Positions 24,406 through 35,357 are shown, counted from the first letter of the stretch. The stretch: 64,000 nucleotides of DNA from Saccopteryx bilineata (GCF_036850765.1 NC_089494.1:53957809-54021808); one strand, 5' to 3'. The notes: generated by a model not told the origin, from the sequence alone. Numbers and translations: made by a program.

Positions 24406-24599
24406 GGCCTGACCTGTGGTGGCGCAGTGGATAAAATGTGGACCTGGAATGCTGAGGTCCCCAGTTCAAAACCCTGGGCTTGCCCGGTCAAGGCACATAT
24501 GGGATTTGAAGCTTCCTGCTCCTCCCTTCTCTCTCTCTCTCTCTCTATCCCTCTCTCCTAAAATAAATAAATAAAATCTTAAAAAAAAAACACCCAAAC
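24406..24599 (+). mobile_element. Short tRNA-derived bat SINE inside the LTR element
   Basis: Same type as 19724. Target duplication AACCCAGCAGCC at 24394-24405 and 24600-24611, perfect. It interrupts the gag-like region and is younger than the provirus. Confidence 0.96.
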
Positions 24600-24663
24600 A
24601 ACCCAGCAGCCAAGAGTGACTCAGGGGCAGGCATGACCAGCTCTGCAGGTAGTTGAGCACTCT

Positions 24664-25119
24664 GTGGTCGAGCCCTATACCCAAGTAGAGCTGATGGAGT
24701 TGGCGGTGAAATTCACGCAGAAACCCACCTTGTCCCTGACAACTTGGATGCTGCAGCTGTGGGACATAGGGGTGGATGGCACCATGTTCTTCAGAAAAGA
24801 GATGGAGACATTGGCTGTCGTTACCACACACTCCTCCTTGAGGCAGCATTTTCAGAACTGCCATGACAACCCAGGAGACCATACCCTATTAGAATGGGTG
24901 ATGGCTGCCATTTGTACAGCCTGGCAGAATGCTGGAGACTTGTCAAGAGCAGTGAGTCGGTGGCAGTCCTATAAGAAGCTGCCCCAGGTTCTTCAGGAAC
25001 TAGCTATGAGGAATGCTTCTTTCAACCCAAGGTCCTGTGGGCCAGATGAGAGAGTGTTTATGGCAGGGATAAGGGGCCTTATTCTCTGTAGCGCCCTGTC
25101 AGCATTTTGGGGTCACTAG
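24664..25119 (+). pseudogene. gag-like relic of the endogenous LTR retroelement
   Basis: An open stretch of 151 codons without an ATG at its start, ending in TAG at 25117-25119. It has the amphipathic, Trp- and Gln-rich texture of a Gag capsid region (for example a W-MAAICTAWQNAGDLS-like helix near residues 78-95). Coding-like sequence continues past the stop in another frame to about 25230, so the gene is frameshifted, and upstream it is broken by stops and by the SINE. Gag normally forms the particle shell; this copy cannot encode a complete one. No zinc knuckle is visible. The family assignment is by context, not by database match. Confidence 0.6.
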
Positions 25120-25797
25120 CGGCTACCTTGGGCCCCTATGTGGGGCAGCTCATCAATGTGGCTACACAGATCGTAGCAGATTTGGGTGAGATGGAGGCCA
25201 CTCGGGTAAAGCAGTGAGGGCTGCTGCCCAAGATGCCCCCCTGACTAAGAAGAGAAATGGGCCTATAAAGGTTACCTGAACACAGTTGTGGGTACATTTG
25301 ATTGCAGCTGAGGCAGATAGGGAGAAATTAGATGGCCAGTCTAATAAAGTTTTTTATTTTTATTTTGGCAGCAGCTTTAAACCAGAACAGAGGTTCTAGC
25401 TACTGAAACAAATGGCCCCAGCAGCTACCAATAAAACGGTTGGTGTGCAGTGGCACAGTTACAGTTAAAAGATTATATAATGGAGACAGCTGAGGGAAAG
25501 GAAAATACCCAAGACCCATGGTTTTAATGGACATAGTCCTGGACTATATAGGACTTCCTACCTACTGTGGGGTAAGGAGCTAGAGGTGGCCTCCAATTAA
25601 CTCCCTAAGTAGAGTGCTCATAGGGACATTATGAAGGGCACCTTTGTAATTGTCATTTTTTATATCATCTGTGGTTTTGTAATTTTGTTGCTGAAGTCTG
25701 TACTGTTTATGTAATGTATCTCACTCTTTGCACAGGGAACATCACGGAAGATACCTGTTGCATAGATTGTGGGGCAAGCAACCCTGAAGGGGGAGAA

Positions 25798-26643
25798 TGC
25801 TGGGAAAACAGCCATGTGGCTTGCTCACTCGCATTTGGTATGATTAGTGTATGAGTACGGGGCAGTGCCACCTGTGTATAGTCTATGTAAGGCCAGTGGT
25901 GGGATTCAGCCGGTTTGCACTGGTTCAGCAGAACCATTACCTAATTTTTTATTGAGTTCAGCCAACCGGTTAGTAAAGTGGCATTTGTCATCAGAGTTCT
26001 CTCTAAGGTGGGCGCCTGGGCAGCCACCCAGTGTGGAAATCACAGATTTACATTTTGAAGGAATGGAATCTTCCTCCTACAGTGAAAAGATGGTTAAGGA
26101 TAAATCACACAGCTGATGATGCTCGGATAAAAGTGAAGAAAATTGCAAGTGAGGACAGCAGTCAATAAGTAATCTGGAAATATCTTAAATAATAATTTTA
26201 TTGGTTTTGTCAGGTATTAGTTAATATTTCTTCATTAATATTTTAAAACTCTTTCTTATAACATAATCTAGTTTTGTGTACCTCTTCTATTGTTCTTATT
26301 AAGTATTAAATGCATAAAATAATAAACTGCCTTTTGGTATATCAGTATTTTTATACTTCAAATGATCATTAGGGCAGAGAACCAGTTGTTAAATTATTTG
26401 AATCCCACCTGAGTCTGGGTACTCGCCCTCCAGGCAGTCTGAGGATTTCCTGGCCACCACTGTGAGGGTCCTTTTTGCTGTTTGTTCACCTGCTGTGTGA
26501 GAAGAGGTTTCCCCTTCCTGTTTGCTAGTTCACTGTTGTGAGACTCTTAAACGGGAATGGCCCAGTGCTTTTTGGCTCTGCAGTTTCTCTACCATCTGCC
26601 CGAATCCTATGTGGCCTACCTGGCCCTGGCCACCAGCTTTACA
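25798..26643 (+). mobile_element. 3' LTR of the defective LTR retroelement, split by hAT
   Basis: Begins TGCTGGGAAAACAG right after the polypurine tract and ends CTTTACA, followed by CCATC (26644-26648), the partner of the 5' duplication. LTR sequence occupies 25798-25893 and about 26414-26643, roughly 325 bp in total. Confidence 0.85.
25894..26413 (+). mobile_element. Non-autonomous hAT-type DNA transposon, copy 2
   Basis: Starts CAGTGGTGGGATTCAGCC; its end reads 'atttgaatcccacctga', inverse of CAGTGGTGGGATTCAAAT with a small change. About 520 bp. It lies within the 3' LTR, and the uninterrupted 5' LTR shows the empty site near 'tctatgtaaggc'. No transposase. Confidence 0.85.
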
Positions 26644-26878
26644 CCATCCAATACATCTAATTTTTAGAGCCTTTCCATGCCATTTCACTAATAAAAGAAA
26701 ATGTACAGTTATTTTGGAAAGGGGAGAATTTATTTATTTTTCTAAAAAATGCAGTCATGTTAAACACATTGACTTAAACAATTTAACTGATGACAGAGAG
26801 AAGCAGAAACTCCGCAAGAATCTCTTATTATAAGACATTTTGTTCCATGCAGTGTAATTATTAAAAATATCACAAGCC

Positions 26879-27310
26879 GGCCCTGGCCGGTTGGCTCAGC
26901 GGTAGAGCGTCGGCCTAGCGTGCGGAGGACCTGGGTTCGATTCCTGGCCAGGGCACACAGGAGAAGCACCCATTTGCTTCTCTACCCCTCCGCCGCACCT
27001 TCCTCTCTGTCTCTCTCTTCCCCTCCCACAGCCAAGGCTCCATTGGAGCAAAAAATGGCCCGGGTGCTGGGGATGGCTCTGTGGCCTCTGCCTCAGGCGC
27101 TAGAGTGGCTCTGGTCGCAACATGGCGATGCCCAGGAAGGGCAGAGCATCGCCCCCTGGTGGGCAGAGCGTCGCCCCTGGTGGGCGTGCCGGGTGGATCC
27201 CGTTCGGGTGCATGCTGGAGTCTGTCTGACTGTCTCTCCCTGTTTCCAGCTTCAGAAAAATGAAAATAAAAATAAAAATAAAAATAAAAAAAAATAAAAA
27301 AAAATAAAAA
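26879..27310 (+). mobile_element. Rhin-type tRNA SINE (copy D), duplicated-module form
   Basis: Full-length with head 'ggccctggccggttggctc', box B 'gggttcgattcc', CT-rich middle, and two copies of the GC module (27149-27184) rather than one. The tail is (AAAAT)n. Target duplication AAAAATATCACAAGCC at 26863-26878 and 27311-27326, perfect 16 bp. Frames within it are artefacts. Confidence 0.97.
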
Positions 27311-27395
27311 AAAAATATCACAAGCCTTTCTTCTCATATTCTGAAAATGTATGCACCATTTTCTTCACCTTTTGGCATCCATTTGGATGTATTTT

Positions 27396-27766
27396 TTTTT
27401 TTTTTGTATTTTTCTGAAGCTGGAAACGGGGAGGCAGTCAGACAGACTTCCGCATGTGCCTGACCAGGATCCACCCGGCATGCCCACCAGGGGGCGATGC
27501 TCTGCCCATCCGGGGCGTCGTTCTGCCACAACCAGAGCCACTCTAGAGCCTGGAGTAGAGGCCAAGGAGCCACCCCCAGTGCCCGGGCCATCTTTTGCTC
27601 CAATGGAGTCTCAGCTGCGGGAGGGGAAGAGAGAGACAGAGAGGAAGGAGAGGGGGAGGGGTGGAGAAGCAGATGGGCGCTTCTCCTATGTGCCTTGGCC
27701 GGGAATCGAACCCGAGTCTCCTGCACGCCAGGCTGACGCTCTACCACTGAGCCAACCGGCCAGGGC
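27396..27766 (-). mobile_element. Rhin-type tRNA SINE (copy E)
   Basis: Full-length on the minus strand. Target duplication CATTTGGATGTATTTT (27380-27395) and CATTTGGATATATTTT (27767-27782), one mismatch. Single GC module with CCACCAGGGGGCGA at 27484-27497. With copy D it forms a tail-to-tail inverted pair. Confidence 0.97.
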
Positions 27767-27782
27767 CATTTGGATATATTTT

Positions 27783-28479
27783 TAACCAGCAGCTGCAAAT
27801 CCTAATATTCAAGAGGAAATGCATGCTTTTGAATATTCATTGTAAACACCGTCTAGCCAGAGTGGACCATAAAGACTACAACTGGTCCTTTCCAGTTTAA
27901 AAGGCCAGTTTAACCTTTGGTCTCAGCCAAATCCATTATGCAGTTCCTCAGTCATAATACCACACCATCTCTCTGTTAGGGAAAAATTTTTAATTATTAG
28001 TAAGAGGCCAAATAACCCAATGTTCTTCAGAGGGATTAGGTTTAGCTACTCGGGTAGGTATTTACTATTATCTGCTTAGTGTGTGGCACTGTCTCTCATG
28101 TTCTTTATATCTAACCTTCTTGTTGGCCTCAATATCCTGAAATAGCAAATTATGGCACAAAGAAATTAACCTATGAAATCTGCAAAAGACTAAAAGGACA
28201 ATATTAGTTTAAAAGCACCAACCTCTGAGTTAGTTACAGAAATACTCTGGAAAACATCAATCTGGTGCCTTTTCACAGAAGATTGAGTGTTATGTGAAAG
28301 CGCTGTTGCACAGACTCCTGGAAACTGTGAACTCCTCATCACAGATTCTATAACAATCTAAGTCACAGAGGCATTCTCCTTCCGTAACACTGAGGAAGTT
28401 CTCAAAGTTCAGTGCTACCAACATAAAGAGTATGAGTATGGAAACAAAGCACAATATATGCCTTAAAATAAATATATTT
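27783..28479. other. Unassigned non-coding DNA
   Basis: No gene or recognised repeat. Confidence 0.5.
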
Positions 28480-28806
28480 TTAAGTAAAAGAAGGGGAGAT
28501 AGAGAGACAGACTCCTGCATGTGCCCTGACCAGGATCCACAGCAACCCCTATCTGGGGCCGATACTGGAATCAACCGAGTTTTCCTCAGAGCCTGAGGCT
28601 GAAGCGCTCCGACCAGCTGAGCTATCTTCAGTGCCAGGGCCAATGCTAGAACCAATTGAGCTACCAGCTGTGAGAGGGGAAGAGAGAGACAAGGTGGAGA
28701 GGGATGGGAAGAGAAGCAGATGGTCACTTCTCCTGTGCAGGGATCCAACCCAGGATGTCTGCACGCTGGGCTGACACTCTATCCACTGAGACAACCTGCC
28801 AGAGCC
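28480..28806 (-). mobile_element. Divergent Rhin-related tRNA SINE
   Basis: On the minus strand: head near 28806, 'gtgtcagcccagcgtgcag', box B region degraded, CT-rich 'gtctctctcttcccctctc' and tail. The middle is a variant ('agcggagcgcttcagcctc'-like) absent in the other Rhin copies, so this is a separate subfamily. No clear target duplication. Confidence 0.8.
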
Positions 28807-29699
28807 AACATATAACATTTATAAGTAACTTTTGGGTGCCTTTATTTCTAATTCAAGTATAATATTGAAAATGATTAACATTGGAAATACTCTAGTTTAA
28901 ATAAAAATAAAATCTTTTCTGTTATATAAAAATACATAGCAGTTATAGATAATACTTCCAAGTTTATAAATTTGGAAACAAAAAAAAAGATAAAAAAAAA
29001 TAAGAAACAGATCCGGTATTTTTGTCTCCTCAGACATAAATTAATGAGGACTGTACAAAGTGATGCTCATGGATAGATATATTTAATGATGAAATAATTC
29101 ATAAAATAAAATATTTTATAAGCATTGAATAAAAATATAAATAAAAGTTTAGCAGATTATAGTCAGTCAAAATACAGTAGAACCAAAACAAGTATTTCTG
29201 AGTTTCTATTTTTGAAGCTAAAAAAAAAAAGAGTATAATTAGATTTGGATGCCCACAGAAAGGTGCTGTTACTATGATCTAGGATTATAATTTTCAAGCC
29301 TCACATTAAGAAAGAAGTGACCTAAGCAATTTTGAAACATGGAGATTCTTGGACCCTAATCCCAGAGATCCTTATTGAATATCTTGAGTGTGGCCAAGGA
29401 CTCCATGTGCATTTTAGTAGGTTCCTGGCACTGATGCAGGCAGGCTTAGATCTACTGCTGAAAACTCCTGAGAAACACGGGTAGCTGGGCTCTGCTTCTC
29501 TGACAGAAGGAACACTTGGATAACTGAAAGAGGGAGAAGGTAGTCAAAGGAATAAATGCACCTGGCCATGAAGCAAAACAGGAAAATACAGTACAGCTTT
29601 CCCAGGTCAAACAGAAGATGTAGACATAACTGTAATGGCTTCTCATTTTATACTTGTAATGCCATTTAAGCTAATGACGTAAAAGCCAAAGTTCTTATA
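28807..29699. other. Unassigned AT-rich DNA
   Basis: A-rich runs at 28979-29004 and 29220-29231. No gene or recognised transposon. Confidence 0.5.
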
Positions 29700-30061
29700 C
29701 TAGACTCTCAGACTGATCCCCTCTTAGCTCTCAGTTCTCACTACTCCACGTGGTTTGCTCACTGGTTCTTCAAACATGCCATCCTCCTCTACTGCCTTCA
29801 CATCTTTCCTTAAATGTTATCTTTTCAAGAGCCCTTTTCTGACCACCCTATCTGAAAACATATCCCCTGCCCAGCCCAATTATACTTCTGATTCCCTTCC
29901 TGCCTTAATTTTCTTTGTCATTTATTACCACACTCTATATTTATACATATTGTTCATTTTCTGCCTCCTCCAACTAGACTGTAAATACCATGATGGCCGG
30001 GGTTTTGATCTGTTTTGTTTACTGGCACATCTAGAATATTACTGACACCTTGTAACTACTA
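29700..30061 (+). repeat. L2 LINE 3' part
   Basis: 'ccttcacatctttccttaaatg', 'ctgaccaccctatctgaaaa', 'agactgtaaataccatgatgg' and 'cagggttttgatctg'-like blocks occur in L2 order. The 96-codon frame at 29755-30045 is part of this L2 end. Confidence 0.88.
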
Positions 30062-30611
30062 CTCTACAGAATTAAGGAGGGACCCCATTTAGAGACAAAA
30101 GAGTTTTATTCAGCACTAGAAGTAGAGAAAAAGTTTACTTAAAAGATTTGCTCTTAATTCCTCTGTGCTCTTCCAGGAAAAAAAAAAATGAAAGAAGTAT
30201 GGGAATCTTTTCAACTGTTACAAAGCTTCAAAGGGTATTTGTTTTCCATTCTTTCACAAAGGTAGACATAGGTAGTTATTGTTTAACCCTATCAAAAGCT
30301 AATAATTGTGTCACATTAGCCCTAGGGAATTGAAAAACAGAAAACATTTTATTGAGGTGCCTAGAATCATAAGTAATATTTTAAAAGGTTATTTGAAGGG
30401 TGTTAGAATTGCTTTCAAACAGACTTGTGTTAAGTAATATAAAAATCAGGTTTCTTGAGAAAGCATTAAGAAAACACAGAACTTTGCCATAAATACTCTA
30501 TTCCTTTATATACATGGCTAAACCGGAATATTATTTTTTTTAGAACAAACATTGTAGAAATAATCCTTAAGCAATAGAAATTATTATCCTAATTAGTAAT
30601 GTCAAGATTAC
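30062..30611. other. Unassigned non-coding DNA
   Basis: No gene or recognised repeat. Confidence 0.45.
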
Positions 30612-30815
30612 TGTATTATTTTATCTTTATTTTCTTAATTGAAGGTAGCAGGGTGACACTGGTTAACATACTTTTACAGGTTTCAGGTGCCCGCTTCTAT
30701 AACCCATCTCTGTACACTGTACTGTGTGGTCACTCTCCCTAAGTAAAATCTCTGTCCATCACAACTTATCGTCCCTACTCTTCTCCACCTCCCTCCCCAC
30801 AGAAATCATAAATAT
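30612..30815 (-). mobile_element. L1 LINE 3' end
   Basis: 'cagggtgacactggttaac', 'acaggtttcaggtgcccgc' and 'ctgtacactgtactgtgtgg' are the bat/laurasiatherian L1 3'-UTR read in reverse. Heavily truncated at 5'. Confidence 0.8.
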
Positions 30816-31511
30816 TAAAAACAGGAAGCCCTTACCAGTACATTTAAAAATAAATGAAATCTTTCAAATCTTTTTCAGTCTTTCCCCAACTTTTGTTTCT
30901 TAGAAAAGTCCATTTTTATTTGTAGATTATGCTGGGCTTTCCTCTCATAATAACATGAAAACACCTCTGTTATTTTCAGTAATATTATTATGGCCTGGAG
31001 GTTTTCCAAAAAATTTCACCTAGTGGACAGCTAAGTCTTATTCAAAGGACAGACTGGATGTGAACAAATACTGGGACTGGTCCAAAAGTATGATTAAAAT
31101 GAAAACAGAATGGGGAGCAGGAGGTGGGAAATGATTCTGACTTTCTGTTTTGTTCCATGTATAGGAGACAAGTTTTTAAGACTCTCGCAAAGTAACATAA
31201 AGCTCCAAATGTTTTCTCACATACCATTTCTGTTCCATTCCAACATATTCAAAATTCAAAATCCCTTCATCAAATAAATTAATGTCAATAAATAACCATC
31301 ACATTCATACAACAGTATGTTTTCAACAATATTCTTTCTCTATATGCCCTTCCCAAAATATTCTCTCTCTTTCCCTCTTTTCCCCATCTCCCTCCCTCCC
31401 TTCTCCCCTCTGTCCCTCTCTCTATCCCTCCTTCTTTCCCATACACACACACACACTCACACCCACAAACAAACATAATACCAGTCAAAAACATACGACT
31501 TGTTAATTGTG
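30816..31511. other. Unassigned DNA with pyrimidine-rich tract
   Basis: A C/T tract (TCCC/TCTC units) runs at about 31360-31438, followed by a short (AC)n run at 31442-31455. Nothing else is recognised. Confidence 0.6.
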
Positions 31512-31715
31512 CAACTACTCCATGCCAAGCACAAGTTAGTAGTAGATTACTTATGTTATCCCATTTAACACTTACACCAACACTAGATGGTGCATACTTT
31601 TATCTTCATGTTACAAGTGAGGAAAATGAGCCATAGAGAGGTTAAGTTTCCTAGTTACACTTAGCAACCAGAGAGGCTAAAACAGAATTGACTGACTCCA
31701 AAATCCATGCTTTTT
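31512..31715 (-). repeat. MIR SINE, long copy
   Basis: Reverse-oriented MIR: 'ccatgccaagcacaag', 'ttatcccatttaacacttac', 'aggaaaatgagccatagagagg' and a partly preserved 5' half to 'gactgactccaaaatcc'. Confidence 0.92.
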
Positions 31716-32847
31716 AACCATCACACAATATAAACTTTCCTCAATCCCTGCAATGTCCAACAAATGATTGTACTTGCCAAGTCTCTGACTTTTATGTGAG
31801 AAATAAATAATCATAAATTGGAGTGCCTGGAAAATCTACTGTTTATGACCTTTTGAATAGGTATTTTTTTATTCCAATTAATATTTTTTGGCTACTTATA
31901 AAATACCACAAAGTATTTTTAAGGACGAAGGAAACATTGTCATATAGCCTTATGTAATGATATGCAACTTAGACTTAATCTTTTTAGCCTAGAAATGGAA
32001 GACTGACACTCTAAACAGAACTCATTGTGCTCTCTTGTGGTGCCATAACAAGGTATTTAAAGGCTGAGATTCTGGCTGACAATGGGCATTTTGGCTTCAC
32101 TCTCGTGCATTACAGAAAGTGTTTTGTTTCAGAGGATTCAAACAATGCTTGACATTTCTCAGAAGATATTTCCACTTATAAATAGGGTAACTTATTTGGT
32201 GGGGATGTTTAGGGACAATAACCAAAGTTTTTAAGGCTTTTATTCCATTTATAATGTTGCATGATGTATGAGAAGGGCATTTACTGAATCCCTTCCTAGG
32301 TATTTGGCCTTGGTATACAATATTCCTATAGCTCCTCCGATTCACACAAGAAATTTCTCTGTATCCTGAGGTACAAGAAATTTATACTCCATACCCAAAC
32401 TAACATGAAACAGAGAGAGGCGTTCAGCTGGATGTCTGTGTGGTCAAAGTTGTTCCCTGGAATAGAATACTTGGAGAACACCCATGATCCTTCCAGATCA
32501 CTATCTTGCCATATGTTTCCTGAGACTGCTACAAGGTTACCATAACTCTACATATTTTTGGAGTATGGGAACATGACTGTTATTCAAAAGTTTAAAAAAA
32601 AAATCTCTGATAATGTATGAATTTCTCTTAGGCCTAGAATAGTCAAAAAATGAAAAGGACCAAAAAAGTACACAAAGGTCAGCCTTTTGCTTTTAGACAA
32701 ATAAGGGCTTACATCACCCAAAGTAGCCAATAGTGGGGTCTCTTCTTTTCTTGAAGATCCCCGAGGGATGAAGGATTTCAACGTTGCCTCACTGGTTGTA
32801 GCATCACACACAGAATTCCTTTTCTTTCCCTGCCAAAATCCACGATT
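31716..32847. other. Unassigned non-coding DNA
   Basis: No gene or recognised repeat. Confidence 0.45.
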
Positions 32848-32925
32848 TCAACCAACACTTACAGTGTATCCTCTGTGTATCTAGCATTATCATAAGGGCT
32901 CGTGATACAAGAGAAAACAAGACAA
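32848..32925 (-). repeat. L2/MIR-type terminal fragment
   Basis: 'ctctgtgtatctagcatt' followed by 'gatacaagagaaaacaagac' is the reverse of an L2-like 3' end ('tgtgccaggcactg...gatacaaagatgaataag' in consensus form). Confidence 0.5.
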
Positions 32926-32935
32926 CAAGGCCCCT

Positions 32936-33513
32936 TGTTGTGGTTTCTAAAAATGGCTGCAAACTTCTTAGATACTCCACACATTGAGAGGTGAGTATAC
33001 CTTTCCTCACTTTGAATCTGGGTGGGCTTGTAACTATTTTGGCTAGTAGAATACAGGAGAACTGAGATTATGTGAGCTCTGAGACCAAGTCATAAAAGGC
33101 GATGCAGCTTTCACCTTGCTCATGAGAACACTAACATTTAGGGTCCCGAGGTTCCATGTAGGAAGTCCAGCCATCCAAAGTTGCCAGATGTGAGGAAGGT
33201 AAGCTATGTGTAGTTATATGTAAGGGCCACTTGTGTATACTCTGTTTAATATTTGAGCTGAGCTGCCAGTTGACAGCTAACATCAACTGTCAGCCATGAG
33301 AGTGAGCCGCCTTGGACATCCAGTCTCATCAAGCCTTCATATGACTGTAGGCCCGTCCAACATTTGACAACACCTACATGAGAGATTTCAGGTGGGATCC
33401 ATTCAACTGAGCCTGTCCCCAGATTACTACCAGACAAAATCATGAGCGAAACAAAATGAATGTTGTTTTGCACAGTAGATTTTAGGGGGATTTGCCATGT
33501 AGAAAGAGTAACA
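32936..33513 (+). mobile_element. MLT1-type MaLR LTR
   Basis: Begins TGTTGTGGTTTC and follows MLT1 order: 'gaccaagtcataaaaggcg', 'gcagctttcaccttgctc', 'gagtgagccgccttggaca', 'atgactgtaggcccgtcc', 'acctacatgagagattt', then 'tgttgttttgcacagtagat' and an AACA end near 33513. MaLR LTRs are non-autonomous class III elements. About 578 bp, strongly diverged. Confidence 0.93.
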
Positions 33514-34125
33514 GGTTTTGTTACCAGGAAGTAGGGTATTATTACCAGGACCAGTGAGCCTCAAAGTGCCTGTCAGTGAGGTCTTGAAGGAGAGTGAGTG
33601 AAACATTACTGGGGGCTAGAAGATGGAATGCCTTCGATATATAGTGGTGGAAAGTTTGGGAAAATCATCATCCGCAGAAAATAGAAAAGTGCCTATGAAT
33701 GAATCAGTCTGGCTAAGGATACTTCTAGACTAACCATTGAAAGTGACAACTAATTTCTTTTAGCTGCATGTTATAAATCAAAGATAAAGAAATATCAGCT
33801 AAGGAATAAATTATTCCATTTCTAAGCAGAATGTGGAACAAATAACAATGGTCCTTGTTCGAAAATAACATTCAGAAGACTCTCAAAAAGTAAGGAAAAG
33901 TCTCACAGCAATGATCAAATCCAGGGTACAGTCAGGAAATAGGTATATATGAAGGGTAGAGATTTAGGGTATTATTAGAGAAGGGTAGAGATTTAGGGTA
34001 AATGTGAAGGAAGATAAAGGGAATTTAGAGTAAATAAAAAATCTGTGATGGCAAAAATCTTTTTTTTTAATCAAAAGATTTAGGGTGATTCTTCCAAAAA
34101 GAGCCCTTCAGAGAACCTCTCAAAA
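33514..34125. other. Unassigned, possibly MaLR internal sequence
   Basis: This follows the MLT1 LTR directly. 'taccaggaccagtgagcctc' and the next few hundred bases have the position expected of a MaLR internal region, but I cannot match them to one. No frame survives. Confidence 0.3.
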
Positions 34126-34142
34126 AGCCTTCAGTGGATTTT

Positions 34143-35340
34143 CTGAAGGTGCCTAGGGCCGTCGGCCCCATCTATGACACTGTGGACGAGCCTAGGGTAT
34201 TTCTTCCAAGAAGCAGGTAAACTGATCTCATTCGCACAAGGGCCACTTAACTATGTTTTGCCTGAATAGTCAGGTTTTTTATTCTTCCCTCAAAGATCTC
34301 TGTTGTGGGTGTTGGTAGTCCTACTTTCTGCTGCTTTGCTTAATACATAGTGTTTCCTTTATCCCTCCTACCTCAATGCCCCACTCATATTTCAGGCTGG
34401 GACCTACTCCTAATTTAGAGCTCTCTTTCCTCCTTTTGCCAACTTATATTATGAATTTACCTTTGCCACCCAGCTTAGTGTATCCCAAGGTTCTCTTTAC
34501 CAGGCCACAGTCACAGAGCTTCAGGGAAAAGCAACCTGGTCTCAACTCCCCAGGCAGAGGAGAACAGAAGCTCCATATCCACGCATGCTGCAAATGGCTT
34601 TTTCCAGTCTACCTGAATCATTACCAGCTAGAAGCAGCGGTCATTGGGACTTGGACATGAGCTGTATAGAATGGTGACAACAATTCCAGTGCCATGCGGA
34701 CTTTTCCTGTGGGGAACTTTCCTGGACTCCTGCTCCCTGTGACAGCTCCTAACAGACTGAACTGTGGTTGGGTTGCATTTTTCAGGGATTTGGCATGGTG
34801 ATGGGGCCAACTTGAACTTGGTGAACATGTTAAGGACACTACTCTTTTAGGGATTCTTGCTGTATTGGCCAAGAGTTTGCTTAAAGGCTTTTAATCACTG
34901 TAAAAAAAAATAGAGGACTGGATGAAGAAGATGAGGCACATATACACCATGGTATACTATCCAGCTAGGAGAAATGATGACATCGGATCACTTGCAGCGG
35001 AATGGTGGAGTCTTGGTAGCATTGTGTGGGGTGAAATGGGCGAATCAGAAAAAAACAGGAACTGCAGGATTTCATACATTGGTGGGACATAGAAGCGAGT
35101 CTAAGAGGCAAGGACGAGAGTGTGGTGGTTACGGGGGGTGGGGGGAGGGAAGGAGGGAGAGGGGGAGGGGGAGGGGTACAGAGAGAACTGGATGGAGGGT
35201 GGCGGAGGACGATCTCTCTTTGGGTGATGGGTATGCAACAGAACTAAATGACAAGATAACCTGGAAATGCTTTCTTTGAATGTATGTACCCTGATTTATT
35301 GATGTCACCCCATTAAAATAAAAATTTATTAAAAAAAAAA
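34143..35340 (+). mobile_element. L1-type retrotransposed insertion with full target duplication
   Basis: AGCCTTCAGTGGATTTT occurs at 34126-34142 and 35341-35357 (17 bp, perfect), and a poly(A) run ends the insert at 35331-35340. The 3' 450 bp (from about 34895) is typical bat L1: 'gaggactggatgaagaag', 'catatacaccatggtatac', 'aaaacaggaactgcagg', a G-rich tract, then 'tgatgtcaccccattaaaat'. The 5' 750 bp I recognise less well; it may be this L1 subfamily's 3' UTR or a transduced or chimeric piece. The unmutated duplication suggests a fairly recent event. Confidence 0.88.
35131..35177 (+). repeat. G-rich polypurine tract in L1 3' UTR
   Basis: Multiple G3-G6 runs separated by A or T (GGGGGGTGGGGGGAGGG and GAGGGGGAGGGGGAGGGG). 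Such a tract is usual in mammalian L1 3' UTRs and could fold as a G-quadruplex. Confidence 0.9.
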
Positions 35341-35357
35341 AGCCTTCAGTGGATTTT

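Larger units (their letters stand above)
23753..25797 (+). mobile_element. Internal region of defective LTR retroelement
   Basis: It starts just after the 5' LTR with a primer-site-like TGGCGTAGTTGGCAG (23755) and ends with the polypurine tract GAAGGGGGAGAA (25786-25797) abutting the 3' LTR. A glutamine/leucine-rich, coiled-coil-like relic with stops lies at about 23950-24400, followed by a gag-like frame. Only about 1.85 kb of own sequence is present after discounting a SINE. I see no protease, reverse transcriptase, integrase or envelope. The 5-bp target duplication suits class III (ERV-L/MaLR-like) elements; this is inference. Confidence 0.75.

Noticed and set aside
24466..24882. 138-codon frame on the minus strand
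   Set aside because: Antisense shadow of the gag-like relic and the inserted SINE.
34974..35279. 101-codon frame with Gly/Arg-rich centre
   Set aside because: Lies in the L1 3' UTR; the Gly/Arg region is the G-rich polypurine tract.
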